Source of the DNA: Serpula lacrymans var. lacrymans S7.9
Taxonomy: Eukaryota > Basidiomycota > Agaricomycetes > Boletales > Serpulaceae
Assembly: GCF_000218685.1 (NCBI RefSeq)
Contig: NW_006763298.1
Location: 1,336,869 to 1,400,868, forward strand
DNA: 64,000 nt
Direction: 5' to 3'
In this document: positions 36,051 through 47,143 of the stretch, piece by piece
How the letters are laid out: every line of letters begins with the position of its first letter
Numbering within the stretch: the first letter of the stretch is position 1
Translations under genes and position numbers: made by a program
Notes under the pieces: model-generated
Told to the model about the DNA's origin: nothing
The model's input: the letters and a program-made list of their open reading frames with translations, nothing else
The model's database searches: none

Positions 36051-39000
36051 ATGGGGTTCTGTCGTCGATGTGGTGATATTGTCAGTGGACCGCGGTGCAA
36101 GTGTGGTGGCACGGCAGTTGGTGAGTGTGCTGTGCTCGTCGTCGTGCACAGTGGTGAGCTTATGCATATTGTCTTAGCTCCTGTTGTTAGCTGGTCACCG
36201 TCGAAAGACACGTCTGTCGACAAGTGGTCGCAGACGTATACCGCACGTGATTCGTCTCCTACTCGCTCCCAAGCACGCGTCCTCGACGACCCCGCTGATC
36301 CCAAGCTCGATTCCCCCTCAAATCCCAATCCCAGACTCAGCTCTCCTCCAGTGACCAATCCCAGACTCACTTCTTCTTCAGATCCCAATCCCAGACTCCC
36401 TCCATCGCGTTTTCCACGTCCCAATGCCCCCTCTACGCCCAGCTCCACTATAAATCTGAGCCATCGCGTCTCCGCACACATTTCCTCGACCACGCGTCCT
36501 CCATCTCCGCTCAAACAATCGGTTTCTCTCCCGCCTTCTTCTCCAGACCTCCACCCACCCTCGCCCTCCTATGCTTCCCTCGCAGCCAATATCCTTCCAT
36601 CTCCCTATGCGCCTACTCTCTCCAAAGTCTATGGTTCAGTTCTACAACCCAAAGAGTCACTCGCCTCTTTCTCCTGTGCGCTATGTTCCTCTGAATTTCC
36701 CCCTGACGCGACCATCTATCCAGATCCCTCCTCATCCTCTCTGTCTGGATCCACTTCTTCTATACACACCACAGACCGCTTCCTCTGTCGACCTTGCTTC
36801 ATCGAAAACGGAGGGTCGAAAGGCCAATGTCCCACCTGTCAACGCCCAGTCCTTATCCTCAAAAGCGAGGGAGGCTTCATCGAAAATTCGGGTCGCGTAT
36901 GGCACAAACGCTGTTTCCGCTGCCAATCATGCTACAAAAACATCGGCGACACCCCCATGGTCGACCTCCTCGGCCACCCCTCCTGCGCAGATTGCTTCGA
37001 CTCGTGTCTCAAACGCGATAAAACTACACCTCGCAAGACACGAGAATCCGACCTTGAATTTACTAGGGGCGAGAGAGACAGGCTACATGGTGGACTGGGG
37101 GATGTGAGGAGCAGGGAGGGAAGCCCGGCGCTTGAGGAACTTGAGCAGCGTCTCGGGATTCTTAAGGACAGGGATGGTAGTCCAGCTATCGATGAGCTCA
37201 CACGACGACTCAGTGTCGTCCTCAACAGAACTCCTACCAAGGACTCACCAGCCCCAGCCACCTCAAGCCCCCTGATCTCTCGCTACGCCAACAGTCCCAT
37301 CCGTGACAACAGCCCCCTCACAGACCGTACTCGTGGCCGTTCGCGCAGCATCATCGACTCGTCTTTACCCCTGGCTGGACACGCGTTATCTCACAATATG
37401 GTCACTCCAGAGCGTGGCAGGCGGAGCGAAAATGAGGGACAAGGTAGTGCGAACAGCCTCGCGCAGAGATCGCATGATAGGTTCTCCACCCCCGATTCCC
37501 GACATGATTCACCAAAGAGGCTCTTCAGCCCCGAATCGACGAGCCCTGTGCGTTACGGCGCGCCTGCCGTCGGACGTCCCTCTCTAGACGCCATTGAAGA
37601 GATGAAAAGGCGTTTCCTACGCCAATCGCTCTCCGCCGACGATATCGTCTCTCCACCACCTTCGTCGTCGTCCACCTTGCCTTCGCCCCTTCCCCATTCC
37701 GCCTCCTCGCCTGTCACCTTCAAGTCTCCTACGCCGCAGAAAGTGGCATCTCGTATACCAGTTGCCAAGCGCTTGAGTGGGTCGCCTGTACAGAGGAGCA
37801 GAGATAGTACTTCGAGCGTAACATCATCACGTGATCGCGACTCGTGGATCCCCGCTACTCCAGATCTCACATCCGAGTTCTCCGACGCGACGACGCTCTC
37901 CTCGGGCCCTTCTTCTCCTCCTGCATTCAACTCACCCGGGTTTAGAGACGATGTATTCGTGCATGGGAGTGGTGGGAGGGGAGGAGAGAGGAGGAGGTCG
38001 AGAGGGGAGGATGTGGGTTATGGTGGTATTTCGAAGTTTGATATTCCCCCGGTGCAGGCGTTGAAGCCCTCGATTACTGGCCAATCACTGAAGTCTTCCT
38101 ACACGGGTCAATCTGTCAAACCGTCGTTTACTGGACAATCCATCAAGTCCAACCACACAGGCCAACCTCTCAAACCCAGCTACACTGGCCAATCTCTCAA
38201 ACCATCACATACTGGCCAATCCCTCAAGCCATCACACACTGGCCAATCCCTCAAACCTTTTCACACCGGCCAATCACAAACCCAGCCGCTCAAACCAGCA
38301 CTCACAGGCCAACCCCTCCGCGCCGCAACGCTCTCCACCGACTCGCTCTGTGCGAAATGCGGTGGCGCGCTGTTTGCTAGTCAAGCTGGTGGGCGGTTTG
38401 TGACAGTGCCTGAGGTGAGTGCGACGGGATACGGGACGCCAAAGACGTATCACACGGAGTGTTTTAGGTGTGTGATATGTGATGGGCCGTTCAGGGAGAG
38501 TGGGACGGGACAGGCTGTATTTGTGAGGGGGGAAGGGGGGGCTTGTCATGTTGATGTGGGTCTCTCGATTGACTTGGTTTTAAAATGCTGGGTGTTGTGT
38601 GGTTCGAACTGATTTATGTAATTTAATTTTTTTACAGTGTGCACCTCCAGAAAGAAAAACTATTAGGTCAACCGCTGTTTCGTGCCCCATTATCAACAAT
38701 GGATTCCCTTCAACACCAGCCGCGCCCCCGCCTTCTTCTCTCCCTCCTCCGAAGACTCGTACCAGCTCTTCTTCTGTCACGCCCTCCTCCTCTAACACCA
38801 ACACCATCAGCAACCGAAACAGCCCCAAACCGCATTCCTCGCGGTACGAACGCCCACTCGCTCCTCCTTCCGCGCCAGCCATCTCAACCTCTTTCCCGCG
38901 CTTTGGGAGCTCGACGGCCTGTCCTGGGTGCCGGAAGAACGTGTCGCCGATGGAGATGGGAGTGGTTCCTGGGCCGCAGGGGTCAAGGTGGCATGCGACG

Positions 39001-39611
39001 TGTTTGGTGTGTGGGGGAAAGGGAGCAGGCAAGGGGAGGGGGAAGAGAAAGGATGAGCCGGGGTGTGGGAAGCGGTTGGATAGTGCGGCGAAGAGTGATG
39101 GGGAGGGTGGGGTGTGGTGTCGGGAGTGTCTGGTGAGTCTCGCTTATGTGTTCTATATTTTTCACAAATTTTGAACCGCTAAAATAATAACTGCTAAAAA
39201 AATGCTAATTTTTTAATATAGCTGCTTTTGCCTTTATCCCTGCGCACCCCTCAAGTATCGGCAGAATCGCCTACGAAGCCCCTCGTGCCTAGCTTTACGG
39301 GTAGGAGTGTAGGGGAGCGAACGACGACGATGGCGAGACAGTTTACAGGCCTTGGGGGTGCCGACGCGGCGTTGATGAGGCAGCTGACGGGTGGAGGCTT
39401 GAGTCCGACAAGGCAGCTGACAGGGAGTCCTACGAAGATGTTTGGGAGTGGTGGAGGTGGGAGAGAGGGAGGGGGGTTCAATGTGCCGGGTACACCTCGC
39501 CCGAGGCCGAAGAGCGTGATTGGGATGAGAAGTGTGGGTGGGGGGAAGAGTGTTGACGAGGGTCGGGGGATGTTTTTGGTTAGGCAGATGACGGGGGGTG
39601 GTGGACTCTAA
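36051..39611 (+). CDS. LIM-domain protein with TGQS and RQxTG repeats
   Basis: Probable cytoskeleton or signalling adaptor. The start MGFCRRCGDIVSGPRCKCGG is itself Cys-rich. Introns: 36121-36177 (57 nt, in frame, no stop), 38556-38637 and 39133-39221, giving about 1,080 residues. After a long Ser/Pro-rich segment comes a LIM-like zinc module (CALCSSEFPPDA, CRPCF, CPTCQRP, WHKRCFRCQSC, CADCF), then a disordered region. Tandem repeats of the type K-P-S-x-T-G-Q-S-L lie at 38060-38310. A second LIM (LCAKCGGALF, YHTECFRCVICDGPF, CHVD/C) and a third (CPGCRKNV, WHATCLVCGG, CGKRL, WCRECL) follow. The C-terminus repeats xRQxTG four times. It resembles fungal paxillin-like proteins (Pxl1 type) in layout, but I cannot assign orthology. 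Confidence 0.88.
38060..38310 (+). repeat. Degenerate tandem repeat coding K-[PS]-x-x-T-G-Q-[SP]-[LI]
   Basis: About nine units of mostly 30 nt (10 residues) such as PSYTGQSLK and PSHTGQSLK. Synonymous and conservative changes between units suggest selection on the peptide. Located between the first and second LIM modules. Confidence 0.9.
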
Positions 39612-40199
39612 GTGTGAGGCGGTGGGGCGTATGAACGTGTGGATCGAATGAAGGTGAGGATGGAATGTCGAATATGTTTTGTAAATGCTTTCAGAATTTT
39701 TCTCTTTCTTTTTCTTTTTGGATTCCAATAGTCTGACTTGACTCTCTCGAACATGAACTATTACATTCCGATCCCGCAAAGACTGGACTTGTCATACACT
39801 TAGCACCAATAGTACTACTGTCGAATACGAGCACACCGATGTATGATCAGGTCATACTTGCTTCCCTTGAATTGTTGATCCCTTTCACACCATAATATTC
39901 AAGATTTCGCCTATACAAATACAAGAAATATGATTTCAATGGACAAAGTGTTACGTCCCCGTCAAGTCGAGCCTGGAACACTTCACTCTCTGTCAAGGCT
40001 ATTGTCAAAAAATATACATAATTCTGCGTCAGAATCTATACCTGCTGCGATCCAGTAACTCTGTTATCACTTGTCATCACGCAGAATCGGTGTCCTCTGT
40101 AGAGGATAATAATTTCAACACGACATGCATAAGGAGAATAAAACTAGGATATACCCTCATCTGGGCCATTCCTATAGAAAGTACCGAAAGGAAGTGGCT
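39612..40199. other. Intergenic downstream of the LIM gene
   Basis: No gene or repeat recognised. Confidence 0.5.
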
Positions 40200-40224
40200 C
40201 ACGCTTGTTGGGGCCGGATTCTAC

Positions 40225-40513
40225 TCAAATCATATCAGTAAGTATATCACGGTAGCAAAAAGATGTTGTGATAGACACACCTTCTGCCCCTATGCCAAGT
40301 GCGCTCTTTGTATGTTTACTCACCAGACGTTTGAGGTTCCCATCCGTAACTTCAGAAGTTACATAAACAACGAAGTCAGCGACGATCTCCATTGCTTCGT
40401 ATTCACGAGTTATAACACATACCATCCTGTAACTCAGCAACTGGTACTGCTATGGCCACTTGCAAAAGGCAGAAAGCGATAATCAAGAGGGAACCAGTGA
40501 AAATGGATTTCAT
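40225..40513 (-). CDS. Candidate small secreted protein (tentative)
   Basis: On the minus strand an ATG at 40513 opens MKSIFTGSLLIIAFCLLQVA, a textbook signal peptide (charged start, hydrophobic core, then IAVPVAE). The frame then stops near 40420. A second frame codes IVADFVVYVTSEVTDGNLKR, which looks like the mature part and would need a short intron (GT at 40424, AG about 28 nt later, shorter than usual here) or a frameshift. The remaining 3' exon structure is unclear. It may be a secreted peptide gene or a decayed one. No family recognised. Confidence 0.35.
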
Positions 40514-42967
40514 GGTAAATGCTTTATGAATGGGTTGGCTGTTAGTGCCTTGGGAAAGTGCAGGATGTTGAGACATAGTCACTGCACAAGAACCTTTATA
40601 CGTGCACGAATATGAAGGATGGGGGTTACTGAAAATGATAATTTACCGTATAGTAAAAGACTTCCCCAAAGTACAGTGACTCTACACCTCAATTTGGTAC
40701 GAATATCACTCTAAGTATCTGGTACCCGGTGTGTTCCCCGTAGAATGAAAAGGCGTTCTTCTAGCTGAGCGGCAAGACAGTGAGGACTGTGACAGGTCCC
40801 AAAAAAAGCCAGGATATTTTCAAAGACGCGGAAATGAAACGCAGCATCAAAGCCTACATCTGCTTCCCACTGAAACGAGCATGTCACAAGCCATTATTTC
40901 ACTGTTCTTCGTCCCGGTAATCAGATGCAATCCAATTGACCGCTGGCTGCCTCATGGTTATTCAAAGATAGGAAAAGCGTTGCCGAGAAATTATGAACGA
41001 TATCACGCTTGTGCTTGTAACTGGACTAGACAGCCGCGACCTCATCGTCTGGCTAAGGTATAGCCTGCTGGGCTTTATCAACGCCGAGAGAAGCACTGGC
41101 AGATGGAATTTACGCACCAGCGCACTGTACGATAATGTCTTCATTTTCAGTGTCAGTCCTATCGTAAATTCGCATGGAGGTGTCGACTCTTTTAACCCTC
41201 GACCTGCTGATACCAAGCTCCTGGCAGGTAACCTCTGGATTAGCTTGATAGGATCTAGTCTCCCCTAGGCATACCATTTAGGAGGAAGACAGTCGTTCCT
41301 CCTATCAATGGTCTGCTTCCGCGCCCAACTAACCGTCATAAGGGAATATCTTCCCATGAGCCAAACAAAGGCGGCATCCACGGCATGCCTTCCAAAAATG
41401 GTATTGTCACATGGAGCGGCAGCACTACCACAAGTTCGTTAATGTTGAACGTTGAAATGAGCGTACAACAACCTGTTTTGCCTACAGGTCGTATATATAT
41501 CCACCACCACCTAATGGTACAATACTAATGGACAGTAAATCTGGAAGCCTTTAATTTACTTTAATCTTAGTCCCTCTTTCCAACACATTTCTCTCCGCTT
41601 CATTCCCAACCAAGCTAGTATTCCGACAACTCACAGCCAGCACCAGGCTTTGAACTGTAGCACTTCACTCAATATGATTGGCCTTCAAGTGTAGCGTCAT
41701 TTCTTCAGAGATAGCCTGTATAACATGCATGAGTCAAATGGTAGTGTTGGTTTACCTGTTCCTGTAGCGGTCACAAAACAGCACATTCCTGCCACAAATA
41801 AGGCTCCCAATTGCTTCTAGTTATCATGGGGCGTCCGGGTATCAATAATATAATTCTGATAAACAGAAGACTCAGTCCGAATACTTCAGAACTGTATATC
41901 TATTATTCTAACCTGATAAACAGAAGACTAATAGACTGTAAGTAAAACTGTATGTAGTAGAGAAATGAACATGTTGCTCACCTCAGTCCAAATACTTGAG
42001 AACTGAGGTGGCAACATGCTGTGTGGCTGAATATAAATAGCACGGCCCTCCGGGCAACCCTGGTCCCCCGGGGGGAAATCACTTTGAGGAGTAGTGCATG
42101 TGCGATCAAGAACGAAATATTTATTACATTATGATGAGCAAGCGTAGCAGAACAAGGCGAAAACTTTAGAAATTGAAGGGACGTCAAAGTAGGTAAGGTA
42201 GAATGAAAGACACGCAGTAGGAAAGGGTGAAATCAATATGTAAATAACTAGATATGAAAAGATGTTCAGTTCAAGAGGAAGCAAATAATTATAGGAGAAA
42301 GCATGTACGAGGCTCTGTACAAATTGGATGCAGGGAACTCAATGTCAGTGCTTCACTGCCACAACAGTTGCCCAAGAACTCTCCTCCACCTAGCAGAGCT
42401 CCCTCAAATTCATCAGAAGGATTGTATGATGAATGCAACTCCAACTGTCCATCTAAACAACCTGGGAATCAGGAAGGTCCAGCCTCAGAGCCTAAAAAGT
42501 TAAAACGGCAATCTGTTTAGATGGTGTTGTATGCCAAATTGCTATTCCATGTTCTCATCAGTAATAAATTTGTTTGTTTTGCAGCATAACAGGGAGAGAA
42601 AAGATTGGAAGGTTTCCACTCAACACTTGCCATATAGTACATGCAGTGCATTTCCTCAGGCATGTGCCGAGAATAATTAGTAAGCTCAGACTTTGCACCG
42701 ACCAACCAATACATTTTGCGTGGTCAATTTATGGTTGACACACCTTGTCTCCTTTGGGACCAGGAACACAGTATTATGTAACCACTTGCCTATGCTAGAG
42801 TTGCCTCAAGAAACAAAGGAACTAATAAAAACAACACACCCACTCAACTAGGGCATAGTTACTTTAAACCCGTAGATGAAATAAATTTTTTGTGCTTCAA
42901 ACATTGTAGTCCCATCAGGAAAAAGCCTTTTGCTATATAGCAGAGGGATTTGTACATATGTACAAAT
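40514..42967. other. Gene-poor stretch with LTR-like debris
   Basis: Short frames exist but none has a recognisable motif. 41850-42040 contains direct repeats (CTGATAAACAGAAGACT twice; CAGTCC[GA]AATACTT[CG]AGAACT twice), a long hairpin at 41970-42018, and TATAAATA just after it (about 42030). Together these look like the promoter part of a solo LTR. 42254-42520 has an open frame of 88 codons ending KKLKRQSV with no known motif. Confidence 0.4.
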
Positions 42968-43095
42968 AAAGCCTATTATAGCACCTATAGCACTTATAGC
43001 ACTATAAGAGCAACTATAGTATGATCATAGTGACTATAGTGTTATATGAGCAATAAGAGCAATGGGAGCAACAAGAGCAATAATAGTATTATAGA
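42968..43095. repeat. Low-complexity microrepeats
   Basis: Iterations of CTATAGCACTTATAGCAC-like and GAGCAATAAGAGCAA-like units. On the minus strand they produce a run of leucines at the end of the Plavaka C-terminal frame, an artefact rather than a membrane segment. Confidence 0.8.
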
Positions 43096-45050
43096 CACAA
43101 AATTTAAAATGCTATATATGACTACCATAATGTTTGATATGCTACTAAAGTTATTAGGATAAAATTTGTGACAAACATCCAGAACATTACTATGAGTCCA
43201 ATGATGAGGACATGTATTGTGCAAACCACTAAAAGCAGGGATAAGTTGACAAACCTGTTTAATACTGGATAAAGGGATGATTTGTCCTGGAGGAAAACCT
43301 TCAGTGTTTAGAGGTACCTTATTAACAGAGTACATTAAGTAGTCCTTTTCAGCTGTGGATTTGAGGTTGCTATACCACTCTACATATGCCAAATGATGTT
43401 TTGGCCAATTATTGGGGGATGCGTGGAAACTGTATAGTATTTCAGGTAGTTTAAATATTACTCTCAATCTCCCAATCATTGTTTCTTGAATACAGTCATT
43501 AGTATTAGACGTGCTTGTGGTTATAGGGTAAGAGAAACATTACCTTTAATGCCTGTAGCCTTACAATCAGGAGAACTCATCACAACCACTGTGTCTAACT
43601 GTGGCAATAGATTGTTTTTTCCACTTGGCCTGGCTTTGACAGAATCTACCCGGTCATTCTCTAGGTCAACATTGTTGCCTAGGCTATCTAAACAGAATTT
43701 GAAGCCATGGAAGATATTGAGGTTTTGAAATAGAAGGGTAGTAATCTGGTTTCACGACATGTATTTGGGTGAGTTAGTTTACTGTTAAGGAAGACTTTGA
43801 GTGCTGATTCAAATCCAGGATACTGATGCTTCTCTATGATGTCCAAAATGCTTTGCTGACATTTATTAGGGTATTTTGCTATGACAAGCCTTTGGTCTTG
43901 GAATTTGGAGTGAGGGAATTTGTCTTCTTCATTATCCATGGTCATTTTCTGATAGCTCTGGAAAGCGACCACCTTTTCACAATGCAGAAGCCATGTCACC
44001 ATTTGTGGTGCTTCATTTCTTTATTAGAAGCCCTCCAACCCTCTTTTGCAAAGTCAATATGGAAGCGCTCAAACATCTTGGTGTTGTAATTGTCAATGGT
44101 TCCAAACCATGTAATAAACTGGTGATAATAGAGGAGAGAGTGGAATTTTGGAATGTTTAAGTGTTTTCTTATATTAAGCCATACCAATATATCTTTGTGT
44201 TTTTGGAAAGTGTCCAAAGCATCTGAAAGGTAGCCCAGAGTGGTGTCGTCATGAGTGGGATACTGTGCTATCTGGATGAAGTTCAAGAGGGATTGGTATG
44301 CAAGTATAGCACTCCTTGGAATCTTTCCAATCAAACATCCTAGTAATATGTGGGCCATATCCTTTCTTTCCTTTCCACCAATCTGGCCTAATGCAGAAAT
44401 TCCATTTTTGAAATGACGAACACCATAGCAAGCAGGAAGGGAGGAAATGTGTGTGCTGGTCAAGCTCTTTAGGATCCATGAGATCCTTGCACCAGTTCAC
44501 CATATGCTTAAAGACTTCTTGATATACTTGATAGAGAATATCGGGGGAAACAGATAAATGAATGTTGCAATAAGGGAAGTTGAGCCAGAATGGCTCATAA
44601 ACACCACCAGAGATATGGTTATCTTTGCATCTCTATTGAAATTGATGGAAAAATTTGTATTAGCTCTAGCATTCTGAATGACTTCTTCTGTCCAGTTCTG
44701 TGTACATGGCTCTCCAGGAGTAGATTCTGAAAGCTCAGAAGCAGGCCTTTTGCATTTGGGACAGGTGCTGTACTTTGTACATGTCACTAGACATTGTTCT
44801 GGATAATCTGCAATGTAGCAAGCCAAAACAGGATGAACTCTCCTAACAGCCCAATCACCCCCAGTGATGTCCATCCCTTCAATGCCAGCCTTCTTCAAAG
44901 GTTCTAGTATGACCCTCATAGACTCATGGAATAGACGCTGAACTCTTGATGACTTTGCTTTTGCTGTAAGCTGAGATCCCCTAACTTTATTGACGGACAG
45001 ATATCCTATGAGAATGCAAGCATGTTGGCTTGGCTTGCGTCTTATGGCTC
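43096..45050 (-). pseudogene. Plavaka-family transposase, broken and N-terminally truncated
   Basis: DDE-type transposase of the Plavaka group (CACTA-like, common in mushrooms). On the minus strand from about 44990: QLTAKAKSSRVQRLFHESMR and GGDWAVRRVHPVLACYIADY with CTKYSTCPKCKRP (44497-44919); then YGVRHFKNGISALGQIGGKE, LLGCLIGKIPRSAILAYQSL and NIPKFHSLLYY with DNYNTKMFERFHIDFAKEGW (43996-44463), the hallmark C-terminal catalytic region; then DQRLVIAKYPNKC (43688-44002) and GQIIPLSSIKQVCQLIPAF with WTHSNVLDVCHKFY (43096-43479). The five pieces lie in different frames, so the gene is dead. The N-terminus is cut off by the fold-back repeat at 45055. Confidence 0.88.
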
Positions 45051-45054
45051 TGGG

Positions 45055-45337
45055 TATTAATAAAACTAAGTGAAACTCAGCCGCTGCCCGAGAGGCTATA
45101 GAAACAACTTTATTATTTACCTAAGTGAAACTACAATAGATGTTAGTTTAAGGTGATCTCTAATAAATGTAATGTAACATACCTCAGCCGCTGCCCGAGA
45201 GGCTATAGAAACGACTGAGGTATTCCTATACTAAACCCCCTACTACTTATAGTCAGAGGTGCTACTCGCTACAGTATAATGACTCCTAGGAGTACAATGG
45301 CTGCTTCGGCAGAAACTGGGTTTATCCGGTTTTGTCA
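45055..45337 (+). repeat. Left arm of a fold-back inverted repeat (F)
   Basis: From AATAAAACTAAGTGAAACTC to TTTATCCGGTTTTGTCA. The reverse complement is at 45506-45847. Within the arm, CTAAGTGAAACT and CTCAGCCGCTGCCCGAGAGG each occur twice, about 56 and 106 bases apart. The arms enclose a 168-bp piece of R1. Confidence 0.88.
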
Positions 45338-45505
45338 AACACTTCCCACTGCTACTACTGTCAACTGCTGTCATCGTCACTCGTCACTTTTGAAAGTGAT
45401 TGTCATCCCTTTCAATTAGAGTCCTTCTGAGCACTACAGTCTGTGCATCAGGAGCCTGCTATCACTGGGAACTTTGTCACCTCATCATATTGTCATTCTC
45501 AAACC
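45338..45505 (+). repeat. R1 fragment trapped between the F arms, inverted
   Basis: Matches 62826-63000 in plus orientation (AACACTTCCCACTGCTACTA... to ATTCTCAAACC). The adjoining R1 sequence at 45848-46509 is in minus orientation and stops at exactly the R1 position where this fragment begins. Confidence 0.85.
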
Positions 45506-45847
45506 TGACAAAACCAGATAAACCTGGTCTCTGCCAAAGCAGCCATTGTTCTCCATGGAGCATAGCCACCACTCCATGGAGTAACCATTGTTCTCCTAGG
45601 AGCACAATTGTACTCCTAGGAGTCATTATACTGTAGCGAGTAGCACCTCTGACTATAAGTAGTAGGGGGTTTAGTATAGGAATACCTCAGTCGTTTCTAT
45701 AGCCTCTCGGGCAGCGGCTGAGGTATGTTACATTACATTTATCAGAGATCACCTTAAACTAACATCTATTGTAGTTTCACTTAGGTAAATAATAAAGTCA
45801 TTTCTATAGCCTCTCGGGCAGCGGCTGAGTTTCACTTAGGTTTATTA
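45506..45847 (-). repeat. Right arm of the fold-back inverted repeat (F)
   Basis: From TGACAAAACCAGATAAACC to AGTTTCACTTAGGTTTATTA. Reverse complement of 45055-45337 with scattered differences. About 45 bases near 45545-45590 (a GTTCTCCATGGAG-rich stretch) are extra or diverged. Confidence 0.88.
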
Positions 45848-46509
45848 TTGTGACCACACTGGATCACAAGTAGTAGTGAGTAGTGAACTTGAGATTAGAG
45901 AAGAAGTCTGGATTTGAGTTCTTGTTTTTTTTACAAGGTAAAATACAGGGGTTTATATAGTGAAAGAAAAGTAGGCTACGCACAGTATAGCTGTGCAAAA
46001 AGAATGAGAAATAACGTGAAGGAAGGAATGTACACTGACAAATCCTGCATAGGTAGTACAGGATAAGATTGTCAAAAAAAGGAAAAGAAAGGGATAGAAC
46101 AATGAATGCTGTGAGTAATGTCACAGGTTTGTACAGCCATAAAGTAAAGTCCCAATAGCAAAAAGAGAGCAGGAAAATCATGATGTCATGGGAAGATGCA
46201 GTAAAAAAAAAGGGCAAGGCAAAATACTATCAGTATCAACACAGTTCCTTTATTGTCAGTCAGGCATTCTAAAAAATATGTGTCCATAAAAATGATTGAA
46301 AAATCAAAAATAATCACACTGTAGATGAATGTTCTGCTGAAAAAAAAGAAACTGGAGCCACCGGTCCACCACCTAGTCCAAATCCGACAGTTCCATGGCC
46401 TTACCAATGGACTGGTTGTATTGGACCACCTGGTCAAATGAGGGAGGGAGAGGAGTAGTTCCAATTTGGAACAAGTAAGTTTTACGCAGTGTGTGGTAGT
46501 GTAGCTGTA
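45848..46509 (-). mobile_element. R1 copy 3, part before the gypsy-1 insertion
   Basis: Aligns in minus orientation with R1 positions equal to 62166-62826, including the last third of the R1 ORF and the TATA/leader part. It continues after gypsy-1 at 54762-54834. Confidence 0.9.
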
Positions 46510-47131
46510 TGTCATGCAACAAATACGAAGCTATATAACAAACACAATGCCGTCAAGTCCTTGCTGGAAGGCGGTGAATCAGGGTATGAGGTTGAGTATC
46601 GGTATGAGCGCAAATCCAAACTAATATTGAACTAGAGAACAATACATCAAGTATGTACTTCTTTATATAGTGAACGGCGATAGTCAGACCGAGAAAGGGA
46701 ATAACTGAGAATGTGGTCTGACCAGCTAACTAACCAATAAGAAAAAGAGGAGAAGGTGGTCCGATCTATCGTATTTACTAATCGTATGAGAAAACGTATT
46801 GGTAAGGGATGTGCAATTGGCTGTATCAGTAAGCCCATGAGAAGGCGCTGACTCACAACCTTTTTTGCTTATCAATATTCCTCTGAAGTATTCCCAGACA
46901 TAGCACTGGATCGTTGCTATGTCATTTGGATATCTTCTCAAGGGTCTACAACAAGTCTCCTTCGTTGTAGGTACGATAGGACATGAGTGTGAATAGAGAA
47001 TAAGAAGAAAAAGGATAGAAGTAATAAAACACCTGCTGTAATCTCTAGTCCAAGGGCAAGAGAAGTGATAGGGATCAAGTCTGCTAACCACAACATGACG
47101 GGAATGCAATAAGAAAAATCGATTCCTCACA
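46510..47131 (-). repeat. gypsy-1 3' LTR (622 bp)
   Basis: Ends TGTCATGCAAC and ATTCCTCACA. On the minus strand, TATATAAA at 46662-46669, with the hairpin GTCAGACC/GGTCTGAC (46683-46722) directly upstream of it. The other LTR differs by only a few bases and a few 1-3-bp indels. Confidence 0.95.
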
Positions 47132-47143
47132 TTAGCTCCCCTT

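Noticed and set aside
38060..38310. Regular repeats that could suggest a CRISPR-like array
   Set aside because: The units are coding, about 30 nt with no unique spacers, and stay in frame in the LIM gene of a eukaryote.
43042..43100. Leucine-rich, membrane-like C-terminus of the Plavaka frame
   Set aside because: It comes from GAGCAA/ATAGCA microrepeats read on the minus strand, not from a real membrane segment.
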